A stretch of 64,000 bases of DNA, from assembly GCF_035195345.1 (NCBI RefSeq), contig NZ_CP136574.1, positions 496,001 through 560,000 on the forward strand, in the 5' to 3' direction. Under the pieces are notes generated by a model. The model was not told where the DNA came from. It did not search any database and saw only the letters and a list, made by a program, of their open reading frames with translations. Made by a program: the position numbers and the translations under genes. The DNA comes from Flavobacterium sp. (GTDB taxonomy: Bacteria; Bacteroidota; Bacteroidia; Flavobacteriales; Flavobacteriaceae). Shown here piece after piece: positions 61,873 to 64,000 of this stretch (its first letter is position 1; every line of letters begins with the position of its first letter).

Positions 61873-63297
61873 TTAGTTATAAAAATAAATGTTATCAACA
61901 TAAATTACTGAACTATCACCACCTTCTAGAATAAGTTGAGCTAAATGCGATCTACTTACTAGACCTGGCATTGCAGAAAAAGGTATATCTATAGAAATCC
62001 AATTTTGTGATACAACAGCTGTTGGTGTTGATGCAGTAAAAGTAGTAGAGTGTCTTGTATCGTCACCGCCACCATATGCCCCATCTGCACCAAAATCAAT
62101 AAGAAGTACTCTAAGTTGTCTACCTGGAGCAATTGGACCTGGAATAAAAGCATCTAAATGAACGTGTGTCATTGCTGTAGCATTAATCGTTGGACTGCTA
62201 AATTCAATTCCCACAAAATTAAAAACTGTATAATTTAAAATATTGTCGCCATTCACTGAAAAATCATTTGAAAGAGTTGTTTGCCATGGAGCCCAATAGC
62301 CATTATAATAATTTACTGGAACGTTGGCATACCTATCTGAAAAAATGGAAATTACATTAGACTGTGGTCTAGTAGGTATAGGTGCAGCAACGAATGTTCC
62401 TTGACAATTGATGGTTAAACTGCCCGTAGCAGATTGATTTCCAAATGTTGCAGTTATCGTAGAAGTTCCAGCACTTAAGGAAGTTATTAAACCTGCAGCA
62501 TCAACAGAAGCAACAGAAGGATTTGAAGACGTAAAGTTCATGTAAGATGGACTTATGGTAATAGATTGATTAATTCCTGTTGGCAAATTAAACGTAGCTA
62601 TTACACCTTCAACTCTTGAATTAACACCAACAAATGTTGTTTCAGTCACATTGTTTCCGTTTTCAATAGATGCTTGACCATGTGCAATAGTACCTAATTT
62701 TTCAAATCGCAATTCATCAATCCACAAGGTATAACCAAATCCGTTTGTACCATTAGTACCAGCTGCAAATCTGAACATTCCTCTTTCGTGTAAAAGTTTA
62801 GAAGCATCAGGAATTGGGATGATGTATTTTGTCCATTGGGTACCAACACTAACATCTTTCATAGTAACCATGAACTCATTAGGATAGAAATCTTCACCAA
62901 AACCAAATTCACCAATAGTTACCCCTTGCGAAGATTTAGCCCAAAAAGTTAATGCATCAAAATCAGTTAAATCTCTCCCAGCACCATCTATTCTAAAAAT
63001 ACCTCCAGCATAACTTCCTAATGGATCATTTGCGTTAGGCACATCTATTCGTATAGAAGCGTTTCCAAGATAAGCTTCGTTATCATCAACAGAAAATGCA
63101 GTAAATTTTGAATCACCGTAAGGAAAATAAAAATCACTTCCGAGACCAATAAAATTGTCTGTAAAGATTTCTCCATTTTTAGAAAACGTTGCCAAGGTAG
63201 CATCGTCAGACATTTCTCTTTCACAATTCAAATTAGTAATTACCACTAATCCTAAAAGAAATGCATTTCTTAAATAATTATATGTTTTATTTTTCAT
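61873..63297 (-). CDS. Surface glycan-binding lipoprotein with Ig-like module
   Basis: The protein has 474 residues with a lipobox around Cys25 (NLNCE). An N-terminal beta-sandwich CBM-like module (about 35-205, ending TLWIDELRFEKLG), an Ig/BIG2-like domain (about 210-295, NPSVASVDAAGLITSLSAGT) and a C-terminal second sandwich that again ends in IYVDNIYFYN make a multi-domain binding protein without catalytic motifs. Such proteins catch glucan chains next to SusC/SusD-type uptake. The pump-like genes themselves would lie beyond the window. Confidence 0.82.
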   Translation of the reverse strand: MKNKTYNYLRNAFLLGLVVITNLNCEREMSDDATLATFSKNGEIFTDNFIGLGSDFYFPYGDSKFTAFSVDDNEAYLGNASIRIDVPNANDPLGSYAGGIFRIDGAGRDLTDFDALTFWAKSSQGVTIGEFGFGEDFYPNEFMVTMKDVSVGTQWTKYIIPIPDASKLLHERGMFRFAAGTNGTNGFGYTLWIDELRFEKLGTIAHGQASIENGNNVTETTFVGVNSRVEGVIATFNLPTGINQSITISPSYMNFTSSNPSVASVDAAGLITSLSAGTSTITATFGNQSATGSLTINCQGTFVAAPIPTRPQSNVISIFSDRYANVPVNYYNGYWAPWQTTLSNDFSVNGDNILNYTVFNFVGIEFSSPTINATAMTHVHLDAFIPGPIAPGRQLRVLLIDFGADGAYGGGDDTRHSTTFTASTPTAVVSQNWISIDIPFSAMPGLVSRSHLAQLILEGGDSSVIYVDNIYFYN

Positions 63298-63315
63298 TTT
63301 AATTTAATTTTAAAA

Positions 63316-64000
63316 TTATTTACCAATATTTATGTGAATGTATGTTCTAATTTCCCATTCAGAACCATTTCCAAATCCAACAGGACTAATTGTAGGTACT
63401 GGAGGATAAGTATTAGCAGGAACAGCATTAGGTGAATAACGTGGCGAATATTGATCTAATGAACGCCAAATACCCATGATTCCAATTCTAGTATCAGGTA
63501 AAATAAACCAGCTTGGTTTTCCAACAGAAGTTGAAAGATCGATTGATGATTGTACAGGATAAGTTAAGTTGAAATCGCGGTGGTAATCGTAAGGTCCCCA
63601 ATCGTTAAATTTGATAGAACTTGTTAATTTAACTTTTTTGTAAATCATTCTAACATCAGCTCCAGATCTATTAATAGTTCGTTCTGAATCACCATTACCT
63701 TGACCATTTCCAAAATAGACATTAGCAATTAAACCAAGATCTGGTGTTAATTTAGAAACAATTCTAGTATTTGACTCCCATAAATCTTGTGCAGGTGCTG
63801 ATTTTTCAAAAGCAAAAGCTGTACGATTTGCTAAAAATCCAATAGCTGCATCCATTGTTGTTGGTAAATGACGGTATACAAAACCAGTACTAAAAGCAAA
63901 TTTTGCGTCTTCAACCATATCATTATTCCATTCATACATCCAAGTTGCTGGAGTTGGGTCCCATGTTAATAATAACTCACCACCAACTGTTTCTCTATTC
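63316..64000 (-). CDS. Outer-membrane-type protein, C-terminal part (runs off the right edge)
   Basis: The frame is open to the window edge, leaving 227 codons of the C-terminus (NRETVGGELLLTWDPTPATW onwards). The sequence shows amphipathic strands, aromatic residues and an end ITYIHINIGK-like strand (REIRTYIHINIGK in the variant WEIRTYIHINIGK), as in outer-membrane beta-barrels or porin-like proteins. The N-terminal part is missing, so the family cannot be fixed. It lies 18 nt upstream of the glycan-binding lipoprotein gene and so is part of the same locus. Confidence 0.6.
   Translation of the reverse strand, partial: NRETVGGELLLTWDPTPATWMYEWNNDMVEDAKFAFSTGFVYRHLPTTMDAAIGFLANRTAFAFEKSAPAQDLWESNTRIVSKLTPDLGLIANVYFGNGQGNGDSERTINRSGADVRMIYKKVKLTSSIKFNDWGPYDYHRDFNLTYPVQSSIDLSTSVGKPSWFILPDTRIGIMGIWRSLDQYSPRYSPNAVPANTYPPVPTISPVGFGNGSEWEIRTYIHINIGK

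Overview
The window is chromosomal DNA of a low-GC, aerobic, polysaccharide-degrading Bacteroidota bacterium, most likely a Flavobacterium or close relative. The supporting evidence is: TAnnTTTG-type promoter elements, type IX secretion C-terminal domains, Brp/Blh plus proteorhodopsin, cbb3 oxidase genes in flavobacterial order, many lipoproteins, and characteristic families (DUF2911, DUF4199, YceI, Bcp, kdsA). No species call can be made from the sequence alone.

Layout. 1-4.3 kb: microaerobic respiration block (ccoN, ccoS, ccoI on the minus strand, divergent fnr-type regulator) with two matching FNR-like palindromes. 4.3-6.05 kb: an accessory island made of the 3' remnant of a tyrosine (integron-type) recombinase and a three-gene unit bounded by an attC-like site. 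6.1-8.3 kb: rhodanese gene and a divergent marR-nitroreductase-yceI operon with a duplicated palindromic operator. 8.3-11.8 kb: envelope proteins of unknown function, a SIMPL-like protein and a DUF2911 protein. 11.9-16.7 kb: SRPBCC - SDR - photolyase - cryptochrome-like cluster with a HAD phosphatase. 16.8-19.7 kb: rnz, a small STAS-like protein, pyrB, pyrR. 19.7-23.7 kb: ABC-F protein, thioredoxin-fold lipoprotein, transaldolase-like aldolase. 23.8-25.5 kb: proteorhodopsin with a divergent beta-carotene oxygenase (retinal synthesis). 25.5-33.6 kb: SDR, dipeptide epimerase, M1 peptidase, secreted GH16 laminarinase, recG. 33.7-40.1 kb: RND efflux tripartite operon followed by a bestrophin. 41.0-41.3 kb: three tRNAs (Arg, Pro, Ser). 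41.6-50.2 kb: mixed housekeeping (thiolase, NlpC/P60, YeeE/YedE pair, kdsA, bcp, nth, ECF sigma). 50.4-64 kb: a beta-1,3(1,6)-glucan (laminarin-type) utilisation locus entirely on the minus strand.

How the genes work together. The glucan locus encodes surface and secreted GH16 enzymes, a surface glycan-binding lipoprotein, periplasm- or surface-anchored GH17 and GH30 lipoproteins, a GPH-type sugar transporter, and two enzymes without signal peptides: a GH17 protein and a large GH149-like beta-1,3-glucan phosphorylase. This predicts outside depolymerisation and de-branching, oligosaccharide import, then cytoplasmic phosphorolysis to glucose-1-phosphate. The rhodopsin/Blh pair and the photolyase cluster fit life in sunlit water where algal laminarin is available. 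The cbb3/Fnr block indicates tolerance of low oxygen.

The least ordinary parts are the integron-like cassette island at 4.3-6.05 kb, the FNR-like boxes placed at identical distance from two -7 elements, the swapped inverted repeats inside the glucan operon (57.38-57.44 kb), and several enzymes that lack hallmark residues (an SDR without the catalytic Tyr, an endonuclease III without the Fe-S cysteines, a TlpA-like protein without CxxC, a photolyase homologue without the usual FAD/Trp residues).
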